DNA from: Verrucomicrobiota bacterium
Lineage (GTDB): Bacteria > Chlamydiota > Chlamydiia > Chlamydiales > SM23-39
Length of the DNA stretch: 41,850 nucleotides
Assembly: GCA_018968815.1 (NCBI GenBank)
Contig: JAGWZL010000016.1
Location: 1-41,850 of the forward strand
Direction: 5' to 3'
Shown here: piece after piece, positions 14,860 through 22,602 of the stretch
Layout: each line of letters starts with the position of its first letter
How positions within the stretch are numbered: position 1 is the stretch's first letter
Position numbers and translations under genes: made by a program
Notes under the pieces: generated by a model
Told to the model about the DNA's origin: nothing
Databases searched by the model: none
What the model saw: only the letters and a program-made list of their open reading frames with translations

Positions 14860-15681
14860 ATGCAGAAGTTATTGTGGTTTTCCATCATGAGTGTCATGGC
14901 TTGCAGTTTGCAAGCAGAATTGCCCCCTTATGCACAGCAGATTGCGCAAAAGCATCAACGAGCTGTGTCTTCAGAGGTTCGATCGCAAATTCACACGGCT
15001 CTTGCGGCTTTTAATACTTTGATCGCAACAGATGTAACCTATGTGAGCTGTCCGATTACAAGTGGATGGCGCTTATATCACTACATGGATACGTATGGAT
15101 ATCGAACCTTAGATGAAGCGATGAGCCATAAAGAGCTGTATGTACAAAACGTGATCGCGCCTAATCTTGAGGAAAGCGGTCGGGTGAGTCAAGCGTTAGC
15201 TGAAACATTATCGGGCGTAGTCATCGCACCGATTGCTTTTGAAAAGGGATTTCATGCACTGAAAATGGAAGAAGAGGCTGTCTTGCCATGGGGTCAACAT
15301 GAGTTTATGAGCCTGTGGCTCCGTACGATTGAGCACAAGGTGACGCGGATGGTGCTGGTCGATGGTTGGCAATATTCAAGTGGGGCAAGCGAAGAGTTCT
15401 TGTGGGCTTCTCTGATGCAGATGGGCTTCCTGAGTCGCAATCAGATTGCCATTGTGGACGTGAGGGGAGAGCCTGTCACGTTGGATCGGGGGGCGGCGCT
15501 TTTGTATGAAGCCATTTCGGATGTGAAGCAGCGGGGCCTGCGTACTGTGGCTCTACAAGACATTCTGACCGCTCTGATTGAAGCTGAGCGCCTATACCGC
15601 GAGTCTTTGGCTGTCTCCCCAAGCTTGCCCCACTATGATCAGACCGTAATGCATAGGATTGCGGAAGGATTAGCAGACTGA
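14860..15681 (+). CDS. Exported protein of unknown function
   Basis: About 273 aa. The ATG at 14860, nine bases after AGGA, gives a clear signal peptide (MQKLLWFSIMSVMACSLQA, cleavage near LQA-EL), so the protein is exported. The mature part contains TDVTYVSCPITSGWRLY and later VLVDGWQYSSGASEEFLWA. This pair faintly recalls nucleoside 2-deoxyribosyltransferase-like folds (YLAGPI and D..DSGTAFE), but the match is too weak to name it. A longer frame opens at 14746 inside repeat sequence and is not favoured. It is not in an operon with its neighbours. Confidence 0.6.
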   Translation: MQKLLWFSIMSVMACSLQAELPPYAQQIAQKHQRAVSSEVRSQIHTALAAFNTLIATDVTYVSCPITSGWRLYHYMDTYGYRTLDEAMSHKELYVQNVIAPNLEESGRVSQALAETLSGVVIAPIAFEKGFHALKMEEEAVLPWGQHEFMSLWLRTIEHKVTRMVLVDGWQYSSGASEEFLWASLMQMGFLSRNQIAIVDVRGEPVTLDRGAALLYEAISDVKQRGLRTVALQDILTALIEAERLYRESLAVSPSLPHYDQTVMHRIAEGLAD

Positions 15682-15689
15682 CTCTTATT

Positions 15690-15815
15690 GAACTGCTGCT
15701 CGAGCGCAGTCTCGGTCCTTCAGGACCGAGTTAGCCGAGCTATCTATTCCTCTGCGGCAAGGCACTTGCCACCCCTTGGCAGTAGGAGAATCTCTCCACT
15801 TTTAAGGGAGAGTTC
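15690..15815 (+). other. Structured intergenic stretch, possible IS605-like right-end remnant
   Basis: Contains a perfect hairpin CTCGGTCC-TTCA-GGACCGAG (15711-15730), then GGCAAG/CTTGCC pairing near 15760, and GAGAATCTCTCC-loop-GGGAGAGTTCTTCAA (about 15787-15819). The last part has the same order as the IS605 end at 1-129 (GAATC, stem, loop, stem, TTCAA), but no tnpB is near. It could equally be the terminator of the preceding gene. Confidence 0.35.
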
Positions 15816-15853
15816 TTCAATGGTTTTGACGATAAGTGATCTGTGCCATATAT

Positions 15854-16579
15854 ATGCAAAAGATGGCTTATTTTGTATCTACGCGCTCCTCCGGAACTGC
15901 CTTTCTGATGGCGTTTATTTCAGGTCTTGTTGATGTCTTTGGGTTTATTGCCCTCAGTAAGCTTTTTACGGCGCATATTACAGGCAATATTGTCATTGCG
16001 ATCGCGGAAATTATCTATCATGTACCTGGTGTTGCTGCAAAACTCATCGCGCTTCCTGTGTTTATTCTGATAGCGATTCTGGTGACATGGGTGATCGAAG
16101 CCCATGGCCAAACAACGCGCTTGTTAAGGGCGCTCTTGCTGATGGAGGCATTCCTTCTTCTCGTCTTTATGCTCGTTGGCTCTTACGTGATTCCTATGGG
16201 CCGCGTAGGCTCTTGGCCATACATTTCAGTGGGAATGCTCGCTGTTGCCGCCATGGCGATCCACAATACTTTGCTGCGCACCTTTATGGTTGCGCTCCCC
16301 CCCTGCACTGTCATGACCGGCAACTTTAGCCAGTTGATCGTAGATTTTGTGAGCTATCATTGGGGCAAAAATCTCTCCTATCCCGTAGAGAGTTTACAGG
16401 CAAGCATTGCAAACATGCACAAATTCGGGAACGTGTTACTGGGGTTTATGTTAGGGGGGCTCATTGCCGCTGTCGGATTCAGTACGATCGATTTCTGGAT
16501 CATTTCTGTAGCGGCGGCTCTGCTCCTTTTCATGAGCGCTAAAGCTCACACCCCCGGATCAGCTGAAACTCCTAGATGA
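15854..16579 (+). CDS. YoaK/DUF1275-family membrane protein
   Basis: Inner-membrane protein of about 241 aa with roughly six hydrophobic helices. Family marks are SGLVDVFGFIALSKLFTAHITGN in the first third (cited in part: AHITGN), AMAIHNTLLR in the middle and TVMTGNFSQL after it. These AHxTGN and TVMTGN repeats are typical of DUF1275, a widespread family without an assigned function. Starts at 15836, 15854 or 15863 are all possible; no strong Shine-Dalgarno decides. It is convergent with the small helical gene, with only two bases between them. Confidence 0.75.
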   Translation: MQKMAYFVSTRSSGTAFLMAFISGLVDVFGFIALSKLFTAHITGNIVIAIAEIIYHVPGVAAKLIALPVFILIAILVTWVIEAHGQTTRLLRALLLMEAFLLLVFMLVGSYVIPMGRVGSWPYISVGMLAVAAMAIHNTLLRTFMVALPPCTVMTGNFSQLIVDFVSYHWGKNLSYPVESLQASIANMHKFGNVLLGFMLGGLIAAVGFSTIDFWIISVAAALLLFMSAKAHTPGSAETPR

Positions 16580-16581
16580 GA

Positions 16582-16971
16582 TCACAGGTTGCTCATATTT
16601 CCGGAAGAGAGATCTTGTCGAAGCGTGTGGACCAGGTCTTGGAGGTATGGCAGATCTTGCAAATATAGGCCAGGATGGCGTTTCATGGCTTTCAGCTTCG
16701 CTACTAACTCATTCGCCTTGGCGTTATCCTGTTCGTATGTTTGAAGCGTTTTAGATATTTGGCCTGCAATTTCTTTCATTTCTGCTGTGTTGTGCGCTAT
16801 GTTGGCAAGAATATATTCTATCAGTAGAGTGTTCAATTGCTTCAACGTCGTCTTCGCTGCCTTTTTTTTAACGTCGTCGATGAGACTCAAGGCCTCCTGT
16901 ATCTCCATATCGATCCTTTGAGTAATCGATAATCCCAGATTTGCCTGATTTGTTGGCTGTATTACACACAT
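16582..16971 (-). CDS. Small alpha-helical protein, unknown
   Basis: About 129 aa, rich in Lys, Glu, Leu and Ala with heptad-like spacing (IDDVKKKAAKTTLKQLNTLL and KANELVAKLKAMKRHPG), so mostly helical and perhaps coiled-coil. No signal peptide or known motif. AGGTGG lies five bases before the ATG at 16971, which is preferred to the GTG three codons earlier. The AT-rich leader ahead of it resembles that of the 497-aa coiled-coil gene at 39869-41362. Possibly a lineage-specific or secreted effector-type protein, but this is not demonstrated. Confidence 0.55.
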   Translation of the reverse strand: MCVIQPTNQANLGLSITQRIDMEIQEALSLIDDVKKKAAKTTLKQLNTLLIEYILANIAHNTAEMKEIAGQISKTLQTYEQDNAKANELVAKLKAMKRHPGLYLQDLPYLQDLVHTLRQDLSSGNMSNL

Positions 16972-17173
16972 AACTACCACCTATAATTATTATGATAGTT
17001 TAAATAAATTTATAACTAAACAAAAAATAATTTAAATAATATGTAAGTCGTTTATTGTGAGTGGTTTAATTTTTTTCATTGGGATAAATTTGTGCTAAAT
17101 TCCAAACTTGTGAATTCATTGCTTTCAAAGCCTCATTTGAAGTATCCTGTCTTTCCCAAATTAAACGAGGCGT
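16972..17173. promoter_or_regulatory. AT-rich divergent promoter region
   Basis: About 200 bases of very AT-rich DNA between divergent genes, with runs such as TTTAAATAAATTTATAA. It must hold promoters for both sides. I cannot pick single -35/-10 pairs with confidence because many A/T hexamers fit. No repeat family member is seen here. Confidence 0.45.
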
Positions 17174-18232
17174 ATGAGCGGTATTACAGGATATTCTTCT
17201 GACTCTGAATGGAACTATCAGAAGGAGGTAGAACGAACATTTTTTGATCCGAGCGATAAAAGGCCTCATTATACAACAAAAGCATCGCGCCCACGAACGC
17301 GTCACTGGGACGAGACTCACGCTGCCAATGTCTCGAGGATTGCGCAAGCCTTTGAGTCGATTCGGGGGAGCAACGATAAGAAGGAAAGGACCATCGACTG
17401 CAATGGCGTTCCCGCGCGTAATATGGTTCTCGCCGAAGCTCGCGTCATCCAGTCATTTACATCCAGTGGTCGGTATTATTGTAAGACTCCTTATGTAGGA
17501 GACCCTACACGGCCCTCTCATACACGTGAAGAGGCTGTCCGGTTTGGCCAGCAGCAATTTCGCTCCTGTCAAGAGGTGCAGCCCCACCGCAATCATAAAG
17601 GGAACTATTATACACCGGATCTCGGTCGTTACGGTGGGATTGAGCGTCAATTATCTGCTTTAACAAACAAAGATCGAGAGATCCAAAAACGGCTTGCCGC
17701 TTTGATGCTCACATTTCCTCGTAGCGGATCGGACATCACCTCAACATCGTTGCAGGAGGCTCTAGGTACGACGCCGAGCAAGGAAGACGTCGCATTCGTC
17801 AATCGTTTGTGTTACAACATTTTTATCAAAGAAGTGGCAAGAAGACAGCTACCGGCAGAGGGCACCCATCATGCACCTTGGGCGACTGCTCTGATTCGAG
17901 CGCTCAAGCTGGCTGCGGTAGGGCGTATCTTTTTGACAGACATTTTTCAACAAAATGCCCCATATGGCCCCTTTACAGCAGAAAGGATTGGGGAAAAAAT
18001 GACGCAAGGCACCAGCAATGTGGAGATGAACATCGGACAAATCAACCAGGCATACAGGGAAAGCCTCCCAACAATCGTCGATGCTCGACAAGAGTTAAGG
18101 GAAATCTATGGCGGCGCCTCTGACTCCGATGATGAGGTATATCCACCCCCCTTTCAAGCCCTAGAAGATCGGAAGACAGTTTCCTTAGAACCAAGTGCAG
18201 CCTACCCTTCGCAGTTCGCAACGGATAGTTGA
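17174..18232 (+). CDS. Unknown soluble protein, 352 aa
   Basis: Not recognised. It is a polar protein without signal peptide or membrane segment, rich in Arg, Ser and Thr in its first half. A more helical second half has EIQKRLAALMLTFPRSGSD and an acidic tail with ASDSDDEVYPPP. A GAGG sits three bases before the ATG at 17174. Codon use resembles the downstream housekeeping genes rather than the AT-rich island. Its stop lies four bases from the convergent prfC stop. The lack of known domains and the position beside another unknown gene under a shared divergent promoter fit a chlamydial lineage-specific protein. Confidence 0.6.
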   Translation: MSGITGYSSDSEWNYQKEVERTFFDPSDKRPHYTTKASRPRTRHWDETHAANVSRIAQAFESIRGSNDKKERTIDCNGVPARNMVLAEARVIQSFTSSGRYYCKTPYVGDPTRPSHTREEAVRFGQQQFRSCQEVQPHRNHKGNYYTPDLGRYGGIERQLSALTNKDREIQKRLAALMLTFPRSGSDITSTSLQEALGTTPSKEDVAFVNRLCYNIFIKEVARRQLPAEGTHHAPWATALIRALKLAAVGRIFLTDIFQQNAPYGPFTAERIGEKMTQGTSNVEMNIGQINQAYRESLPTIVDARQELREIYGGASDSDDEVYPPPFQALEDRKTVSLEPSAAYPSQFATDS

Positions 18233-18236
18233 GTCT

Positions 18237-19799
18237 CTAAACGAGTACATCGACGAATTGGTGATGGGGGTTTTGTTTCATACAATATTGCTTTTCCCAC
18301 TGGCTTGTGAAAAGGGCCATAGGACGCTCTCTTCTGTCTTTCACGACGACACAGGTCGATGTCTTTTCGAATTGGTTCATGTCTCCCAGGATCCAGCTGC
18401 TGCATTGATAGGGGAGGGGAGTGAGGATCGTTTCCGTTCCGTATTCATCTTTCAGTCGATATTGCATCACTTCGAATTGCAATTTCCCCACGGCCGCAAA
18501 AATCAGGTCGCCTTCCCGCTCATACGAGCGAAGCAGCTGAATCGCCCCTTCATCGGTAAGTTGATTGACTCCCTTGTCGAACGATTTTCGCTTTCCCACA
18601 TCTTTAGGATAGAGTTTTGCAAAAATCTCCGGCTGAAACTGCGGCAACGGTTTAAAATTAAAGCCGCCCGTCATGGAAATCGTGTCGCCAATCGCAAATG
18701 TCCCAGGGTTGATCACCCCAATCACATCGCCCGGATAGGCAATCTCAAGCGTGGTCCTTTCCCCAGCAACCATTCCGTGAGGCCGCGACAGGCGAATCTC
18801 TCGCCCCAGTCTGTGGTGCTTGACGATCAGATCGCGCTCAAATTTGCCTGAGCAAATTCGGATAAATGCCATGTTATCCCTGTGCCTGCGATCCATGTTG
18901 GCCTGCAATTTAAATACATAGCCGCTAAAAGGGGTTTTGATCGGATCGATCTCGATCTCGGTGCCATCGAGCTTGTCGGCAAGCCGCGCGTGAGGACATG
19001 GCGCAAGGTCGATGAATGCATCGAAAAAAGGCTCTACGCCAAAATTGGTGAGCGCCGAGGCAAAAAAGACAGGCGTCACTTCCCCTTTAAGAAAACGGTC
19101 TCGATCAAATGCATTGCCCGCCAAATTCAGCAGCTCGAGCTCCTCGAGCACTTGAGGTCCCGCCTCTTTCAGCGGTTTGCGAGCCATGTCCGCTTTCTGC
19201 GCGCCGCCAATCGATGTCTTGGTGAAAAAAATACACTCGCCCGCCTGCCGGTCCACAACACCCCGAAATTCCTTCCCCATCCCAATCGGCCAGTTATAGG
19301 CATACGATTGGATGCCCAACACATTTTCCACCTCATTCATCAGATCCAGAGGCTCCCTCCCCGGCATATCCATCTTGTTCATGAAGGTAAGCACGGGAAT
19401 TTTGCGCAAACGGCACACCTCAAACAGCTTGCGCGTCTGCTTTTCGACCCCTTTCGAAGCGTCGATCACCATGATGGCGCAGTCGGCTGCCGTCAGTGTC
19501 CGATAGGTATCTTCGGAAAAGTCTTCGTGGCCCGGAGTGTCGAGCACATTGATGATCACATTTTTGTAGGCAAATTGCATGGCTGATGAGGTGATGGAGA
19601 TCCCCCGCTCTTGCTCCATGGCCATCCAGTCGGAGGTGGCGGCCTTGCGCCCTTTGCGCCCCTTCACCATGCCCGCTGTTTGGATCTGCCCCGAATAGAG
19701 GAGCAGTTTCTCAGTGAGCGTTGTTTTGCCCGCGTCAGGGTGGCTGATAATGGCAAACGTGCGCCGCTTGGCAACGGCCTCTTCAATCGATTCATCCAT
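18237..19799 (-). CDS. prfC: Peptide chain release factor 3
   Basis: Translational GTPase RF3, which removes RF1/RF2 from the ribosome after peptide release. The G domain reads SHPDAGKTT (G1), then MEQERGISITSS (G2), DTPGHEDF (G3) and NKMD (G4), followed by the beta-barrel domain II and a C-terminal domain. MEQERGIS with the DAGKTTLTEKLLLYSG start distinguishes RF3 from EF-G. I start at the ATG at 19799 (MDESIEEAVAKRRTF), about 520 aa as usual for RF3; the frame is open upstream to 19901, but that part runs into the palindromic repeat. Convergent with the 352-aa unknown. Confidence 0.92.
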   Translation of the reverse strand: MDESIEEAVAKRRTFAIISHPDAGKTTLTEKLLLYSGQIQTAGMVKGRKGRKAATSDWMAMEQERGISITSSAMQFAYKNVIINVLDTPGHEDFSEDTYRTLTAADCAIMVIDASKGVEKQTRKLFEVCRLRKIPVLTFMNKMDMPGREPLDLMNEVENVLGIQSYAYNWPIGMGKEFRGVVDRQAGECIFFTKTSIGGAQKADMARKPLKEAGPQVLEELELLNLAGNAFDRDRFLKGEVTPVFFASALTNFGVEPFFDAFIDLAPCPHARLADKLDGTEIEIDPIKTPFSGYVFKLQANMDRRHRDNMAFIRICSGKFERDLIVKHHRLGREIRLSRPHGMVAGERTTLEIAYPGDVIGVINPGTFAIGDTISMTGGFNFKPLPQFQPEIFAKLYPKDVGKRKSFDKGVNQLTDEGAIQLLRSYEREGDLIFAAVGKLQFEVMQYRLKDEYGTETILTPLPYQCSSWILGDMNQFEKTSTCVVVKDRRERPMALFTSQWEKQYCMKQNPHHQFVDVLV

Positions 19800-19863
19800 A
19801 CGAATAGCGGTGATGTTAACATTTTGAAGAAATTCCCCCCAATAGTTAAAATCGACTCTGATG

Positions 19864-20034
19864 TTATACCGAAACAACCTGAAGAGTCGGGAATTTGGCA
19901 AGGAGAGTCCTCAAAATTCGTCTCCGAAGCGAGCGACCATTGCCCTCGGGCAAGGCGCGAGTGAGGAGGCGCATTTTGAGGCAAACTCGACGATGCCAAA
20001 AACCGATTCTTCAGGTTGTTTCGGTATAAATATA
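19864..20034. mobile_element. MITE-like palindromic element (R4)
   Basis: Terminal inverted repeats ATACCGAAACAACCTGAAGA (from 19864) and TCTTCAGGTTGTTTCGGTAT (to about 20031) match over about 20 bases and bracket roughly 170 bases without a gene of their own. Inside are further complementary pieces (CTCAAAAT and ATTTTGAG, CTCCG and GGAGG types). A related copy starts at 41508. It lies between divergent prfC and the NlpC/P60 gene. Confidence 0.7.
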
Positions 20035-20850
20035 ATTTCACTGCCTTGTGTCGATATGCGAGAGGGCCCTTCCGAAAAGTCGCAAGTGGTCTCTCAGGCC
20101 CTTTTTGGAGAGGCCGTCGAGGTGTTGAAAAAACAGAAGACATGGTTTTTCATCAAAACGTCCGACCACTACACCGGTTGGATCCGCGAGGGGATTGTGG
20201 CAAAAGAGCGCCCTTTGCGCGCTGACCTGGAGGTGAGCCGCCTCCAAGCCCACGTTTACGCGCAGCCAGATACCGTGTTCGGCCCCCTCATGACGCTCCC
20301 CTTCGGCGCTCCATTAGAACGGGTGAGCGCCGATGAGCGCTGGCACCAAGTTCTTCTGCCCGATGGCAGATCCGCTTTTATTCAAAAAGGCGATACGGAG
20401 CCAGAACCATTCGACTTGGCGCCGTTCAGCCAAAAATTTCTGGGGCTTCCCTACACGTGGGGCGGCAGATGCAGTTTTGGCTTCGATTGTTCAGGGTTTA
20501 TCCAAATGCTCTTTGCCCGCATGGGCGTGGCGCTCCCGCGCGATGCGCGTCAGCAGGTCCACTGCGGGTCTGTTATCGAACCTCGCCTCTTGGGCGATCT
20601 GATCTTTTGGGGCCACTCCAGCGGCGACATTCGCCACGTAGGCATGTTGCTCGATGGGGAGCGGTTCATCCACACATCGGCAAGAGAAAATAAACCCTAT
20701 CTACGCATTAGCCAATTGAGCGATCCAGAATGGAACGGATCGGGCTTCTATGCGTATCGGTGCGCCAGGAGAATCGATGTTCAGACAAGCAACTCAGAAA
20801 GACATTCCGCAACTGATCGGGCTGATCAAACAGCTCGGCTACTGCATTGA
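19993..20850 (+). CDS. SH3-NlpC/P60 peptidoglycan hydrolase
   Basis: A bacterial SH3 region (MREGPSEKSQVVSQALFGE, second SH3-like segment to about 20400) is followed by an NlpC/P60 cysteine peptidase domain. The Cys is in FDCSGF, His in DIRHVGM and a third polar residue in RFIHTS, the usual Cys-His-His set. Such enzymes cleave stem peptides of peptidoglycan; a chlamydial NlpC (CT127, as recalled) has this role. The start is a problem: the only ATG that keeps the first SH3 strand (19993) lies inside the R4 element, and the next (20056) cuts the domain. No signal peptide is visible, so the original 5' end may have been replaced. The C-terminus overlaps the GNAT gene by 74 bases. Confidence 0.8.
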   Translation: MPKTDSSGCFGINIISLPCVDMREGPSEKSQVVSQALFGEAVEVLKKQKTWFFIKTSDHYTGWIREGIVAKERPLRADLEVSRLQAHVYAQPDTVFGPLMTLPFGAPLERVSADERWHQVLLPDGRSAFIQKGDTEPEPFDLAPFSQKFLGLPYTWGGRCSFGFDCSGFIQMLFARMGVALPRDARQQVHCGSVIEPRLLGDLIFWGHSSGDIRHVGMLLDGERFIHTSARENKPYLRISQLSDPEWNGSGFYAYRCARRIDVQTSNSERHSATDRADQTARLLH

Positions 20851-21199
20851 TGCAGCCACACTGCAACAAAATATCACGCTTTATGGCGCTGCCGCCTTTG
20901 TAATCGAAAGCAATGGGGCTGTCATCGGCTTTTTGGCCTATCACATATTGCCCCAATTTCATTCTTCTGAGTCGCATATGCGGATTGTGAGTGTGGTGGT
21001 CGATGCGCAACACCGCAATCAGGGAATCGGGAAAAAACTGCTCGCTGAAGCGGAGCGGATCGCTCTCCAAGAGGGATGTACTGTGATTGAACTCACCAGC
21101 GCCGCACACAGAATCGCTGGAGGGACCCACGCATTCTACAAGGGCCAAGGCTACGTCTCCGATGGACGCAAAGTCTATTTCCGTAAAGAGGTTATTTAA
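20777..21199 (+). CDS. GNAT-family N-acetyltransferase
   Basis: Small (140 aa) single-domain acetyltransferase with the acetyl-CoA binding loop QHRNQGIGKKLL and the C-terminal AFYKGQGYVSDGRKVYFRK typical of GNAT enzymes. AGGAG five bases before the ATG at 20777 fixes the start inside the end of the NlpC/P60 gene. The overlap suggests coupled translation. The substrate is unknown. Confidence 0.8.
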   Translation: MFRQATQKDIPQLIGLIKQLGYCIDAATLQQNITLYGAAAFVIESNGAVIGFLAYHILPQFHSSESHMRIVSVVVDAQHRNQGIGKKLLAEAERIALQEGCTVIELTSAAHRIAGGTHAFYKGQGYVSDGRKVYFRKEVI

Positions 21200-21205
21200 C
21201 TCAGG

Positions 21206-21796
21206 TTATTTAGCAAGAACCCAGAAGAAAACGAGCGCGGCTGCGATTTTCGCTCCGAGAATCATGAAGAGGCTGTGGAAATGCCGGTCGACAAAAGCCT
21301 TCACCTTCTCCCCCCAAAACGCCATCGCTACACCCGTCAGTGAAAACCGAATCATCCGGGCAATCGCAATACAGGTGATAAAAGGAACAATTTCAATATG
21401 AAACACCCCGCTCACCAAACTGATCGCTTTCAGAGGCAACGGAAATAAAGCGCTGATGAAAACAGCCCAATTCTCATACATCTGAATATGGCCCGCCATC
21501 TTGGCAAAGGAGGCAGCCGTAATCAGATGAGGCACCACCCACCCCCCAATCAGATCCCATAAAAAATGGCCCAGCAAATAGCCCACAAGGCCGCTGATCG
21601 TCGAGGCAATCGTCGCAATCATGATGTAAAGAAAAATATTGCTCCTCTTCTGCAGACAGAAAAACATCATCACCGCATCCAGAGGAATGATCAGAAACAG
21701 CTCCAACCCAAAAAGCAGCGCAAGCCAAAGAGGCGCCCGCTTCGAAGAGGCCTTCTCGAGTGCCCAATGGTAAAGCTTCGTACTGTGTCTTTTCAT
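21206..21796 (-). CDS. YqaA/DedA-like (VTT domain) membrane protein
   Basis: 196 aa with about five hydrophobic segments. The FGLELFLIIPLDAVMMFF start, GLVGYLLGHFLWDLIGG and FISALFPLPLKAISLVSGVF are the pattern of the SNARE-associated/YqaA branch of the DedA superfamily. Relatives help flip lipids such as undecaprenyl phosphate or phosphatidylethanolamine across membranes; which lipid, if any, is handled here is unknown. It is convergent with the GNAT gene, six bases away. Confidence 0.75.
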   Translation of the reverse strand: MKRHSTKLYHWALEKASSKRAPLWLALLFGLELFLIIPLDAVMMFFCLQKRSNIFLYIMIATIASTISGLVGYLLGHFLWDLIGGWVVPHLITAASFAKMAGHIQMYENWAVFISALFPLPLKAISLVSGVFHIEIVPFITCIAIARMIRFSLTGVAMAFWGEKVKAFVDRHFHSLFMILGAKIAAALVFFWVLAK

Positions 21797-21909
21797 TGAC
21801 CGTAGTATAGCAAGAACACTCTTAAAATGGAATAATTTGGATGTAGTTTAAAATGAGATGGTTGCGTTTTTTCTTACAAAAAAAAATTGAATTGTACATT
21901 TTGAAAGAC

Positions 21910-22602
21910 ATGAAAAGGTTATTGATTTTACTCTGTTTGATCGTGGTGGGGGTATTTGTCTTCCTTTGGCTGATTAAGGCGCCGATCATGTCGCGCTATT
22001 TGACCCAAAAAATGGGGGTGCATGTGCGGGTGCGCTCGATTAGTATGTGGCCCTCCGTCACGACGATCCGCGAGTTTAGCATTGCCAATCCGCATGGGTA
22101 TAAAACGCGCACAGCCTTTTTGGTCGACAAAACGAGGGTCGAGTATGTTTGGCACAATCTGGCCGCCAATCCGCATGAGATCAATCTGATCACATTAAAC
22201 GATGTATTTTTGAATATTTATATTAACGACGCCTCCGGGAAAGATAACAACTGGGCCGACATTGGGGCGAATATGCCAGAAAAAACGGGAGATCAAGAGG
22301 TGATTGTGCACAAGTTGATCCTCCGGAACCTGACCGTCAAAACAGAGGGGCCAGGCGCCCAAACATTGGGCGTTGCGGGCACGCAGCATTTTGATCAGAT
22401 GGAATTCGATGAGATCGACAGTCGCAACGGCTTCCCGACCAAAGAGCTGATTGCCAAGATTTTCCAAGGAGCGGGATTAAAGCAATTCATCGACCGGTTT
22501 TTGAATCCGACGAATCAGATCAAAAAAGTGATCAACCCGTGGAATATCTTTGGAGAAGCCCCACAAGTCGATTCTATGCGGCGTGAGCACCATCCAAAGT
22601 AG
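21910..22602 (+). CDS. AsmA-like membrane-anchored protein
   Basis: About 230 aa. It starts with MKRLLILLCLIVVGVFVFLWLI, one N-terminal membrane segment, followed by LTQKMGVHVRVRSISMWPS and REFSIANPHGY. This resembles the N-terminal part of AsmA/DUF748-type proteins, which lie in the periplasm and are linked to lipid transport between membranes. It is much shorter than classical AsmA and has no repeat of the domain. The ATG at 21910 is preferred to the upstream Met at 21853 because it begins with the signal-anchor. Its end overlaps the convergent aminopeptidase gene by 29 bases. Confidence 0.6.
   Translation: MKRLLILLCLIVVGVFVFLWLIKAPIMSRYLTQKMGVHVRVRSISMWPSVTTIREFSIANPHGYKTRTAFLVDKTRVEYVWHNLAANPHEINLITLNDVFLNIYINDASGKDNNWADIGANMPEKTGDQEVIVHKLILRNLTVKTEGPGAQTLGVAGTQHFDQMEFDEIDSRNGFPTKELIAKIFQGAGLKQFIDRFLNPTNQIKKVINPWNIFGEAPQVDSMRREHHPK

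Noticed and set aside
18195-19586. Long frames on the plus strand opposite prfC
   Set aside because: They are antisense to a clear RF3 gene and their translations are Arg/His-rich with no motif; shadow frames.
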